From contig JAJHZJ010000082.1 in NCBI GenBank assembly GCA_023548195.1, positions 1,201,001-1,265,000 of the forward strand: DNA of 64,000 nucleotides, written 5' to 3'. This document shows, in pieces, positions 63,430 to 64,000 of the stretch (its first letter is position 1; each line of letters starts with the position of its first letter). Position numbers and translations under genes: made by a program. Source of the stretch: Bettongia penicillata ogilbyi (taxonomy: Eukaryota; Chordata; Mammalia; Diprotodontia; Potoroidae). The notes under the pieces are model-generated. The model was not told the DNA's origin and ran no database searches. It worked only from the letters and a program-made list of their open reading frames with translations.

Positions 63430-63895
63430 ATTTCAAACCAAAATTGTTCAAATCTGAACTCATTCCTCCTCCTATTTTTTCTTCCTGTTTCTTGTTGAGG
63501 ACACAATTACCTTTCTAGTCACCCAGCTTTGCAAGCCTGGGGTCATTCTCACCACTTCCTTTTCCCTTAACTTCTACACCCAATTTGTCGTCAAGACTTG
63601 ACATTGGTATCTCCACAACATATCTTAGTCTGTCCCCTTCTTTCTTATGGTTTCCATCTGGATTTAGGCCTTTATTACCTCTCACTTGAACTGTTATTAC
63701 ATGAGCCTTCTAATTGAAACCCCTGTTTTCCCACTCTCCCCCTCTAATCCATCATCCATACAGCTGCCAAACTGCGGGCAGGTCTAGCCATGCCAAACCC
63801 TGCTCCTCAGGTTTCAATTGTTCTCTATTTCCTTTAAGAAAAAATATAAACTCCCTTGTTTGGTATTTAAAACTCTTGACAATATCACTTTAAAC
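63430..63895 (+). mobile_element. L2 LINE 3' body, sense
   Basis: 'ttcaaatctgaactcattcctcctcct', 'ttctagtcacccagctttgcaagcctggggtcattctc', 'cctcacttgaactgttattacatgagccttctaattg', 'gctgccaaactgcggg'. The first words follow directly the L2 region seen at 7600-7700. Confidence 0.8.
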
Positions 63896-63929
63896 CATGG
63901 TCTCTTAAGCTGGGGGCTGTGACCTTGTT

Positions 63930-64000
63930 TTATACACACACACACACACACACTCTAGAGAGGGACACATACACATATATACATGTATATGTAACAGATA
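63930..64000. repeat. (AC)n and AC/AT-rich stretch at the window end
   Basis: AC run 63935-63951, then 'acacatacacatatatacatgtatatg'. It continues past the window. Confidence 0.85.

Overview
This is vertebrate nuclear DNA, almost certainly from a marsupial. It holds one recognisable protein-coding gene: the 3' nine-tenths of XPNPEP1 (cytosolic X-prolyl aminopeptidase 1, aminopeptidase P1), on the + strand. The gene has 18 GT-AG coding exons, and the encoded protein is nearly collinear with human XPNPEP1. The marsupial call rests on the repeats. There are tRNA-related SINEs whose tail contains the 'gtccgactc...gtgaccc' RTE-like module, CORE/MAR1-type SINEs, HAL1 (ORF1-only L1-like) elements, L1s of the opossum/wallaby type, and well-preserved L2, L3/CR1 and MIR relics. 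I cannot tell an American from an Australian marsupial by eye. Layout: 1-653 is the CpG-rich 5' end of an L1/HAL1-type LINE lying antisense to the gene, inside the intron upstream of the first visible exon. 1229-35981 carries the 18 coding exons (residues 40-623 in human numbering, plus stop), followed by a 3'UTR of about 410 bp and an AATAAA signal at 36374. The exons for residues 1-39 and the promoter lie to the left of the window. The introns are full of old repeats. The longest intron (12810-20581) has an antisense L3/CR1 LINE that was split by an L1 fragment, a SINE and a solo LTR. From about 36400 to 64000 there is no gene I can support. This is repeat-rich intergenic DNA, which agrees with the gene-poor region 3' of XPNPEP1 in human. 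It contains a nearly full-length HAL1 inserted into a SINE with a visible 10-bp target duplication, a hAT-type MITE inserted into an L2, a Tigger/mariner-like MITE, and a decayed antisense L1 of about 7.2 kb (51560-58795). How it works: XPNPEP1 removes the N-terminal residue from peptides with proline in second position, such as bradykinin and substance P. All five metal ligands of the dinuclear Mn site (D415, D426, H489, E523, E537) and the conserved histidines H395, H485 and H498 are encoded in the window. Splice phases are consistent across every junction, so the gene looks functional. I found no operon, CRISPR array, rRNA, tRNA gene or novel coding system. The observations worth a second look concern repeat architecture, possible regulatory effects of the antisense LINE 5' end, local duplications, and a candidate conserved non-coding element near 59.1-59.35 kb.
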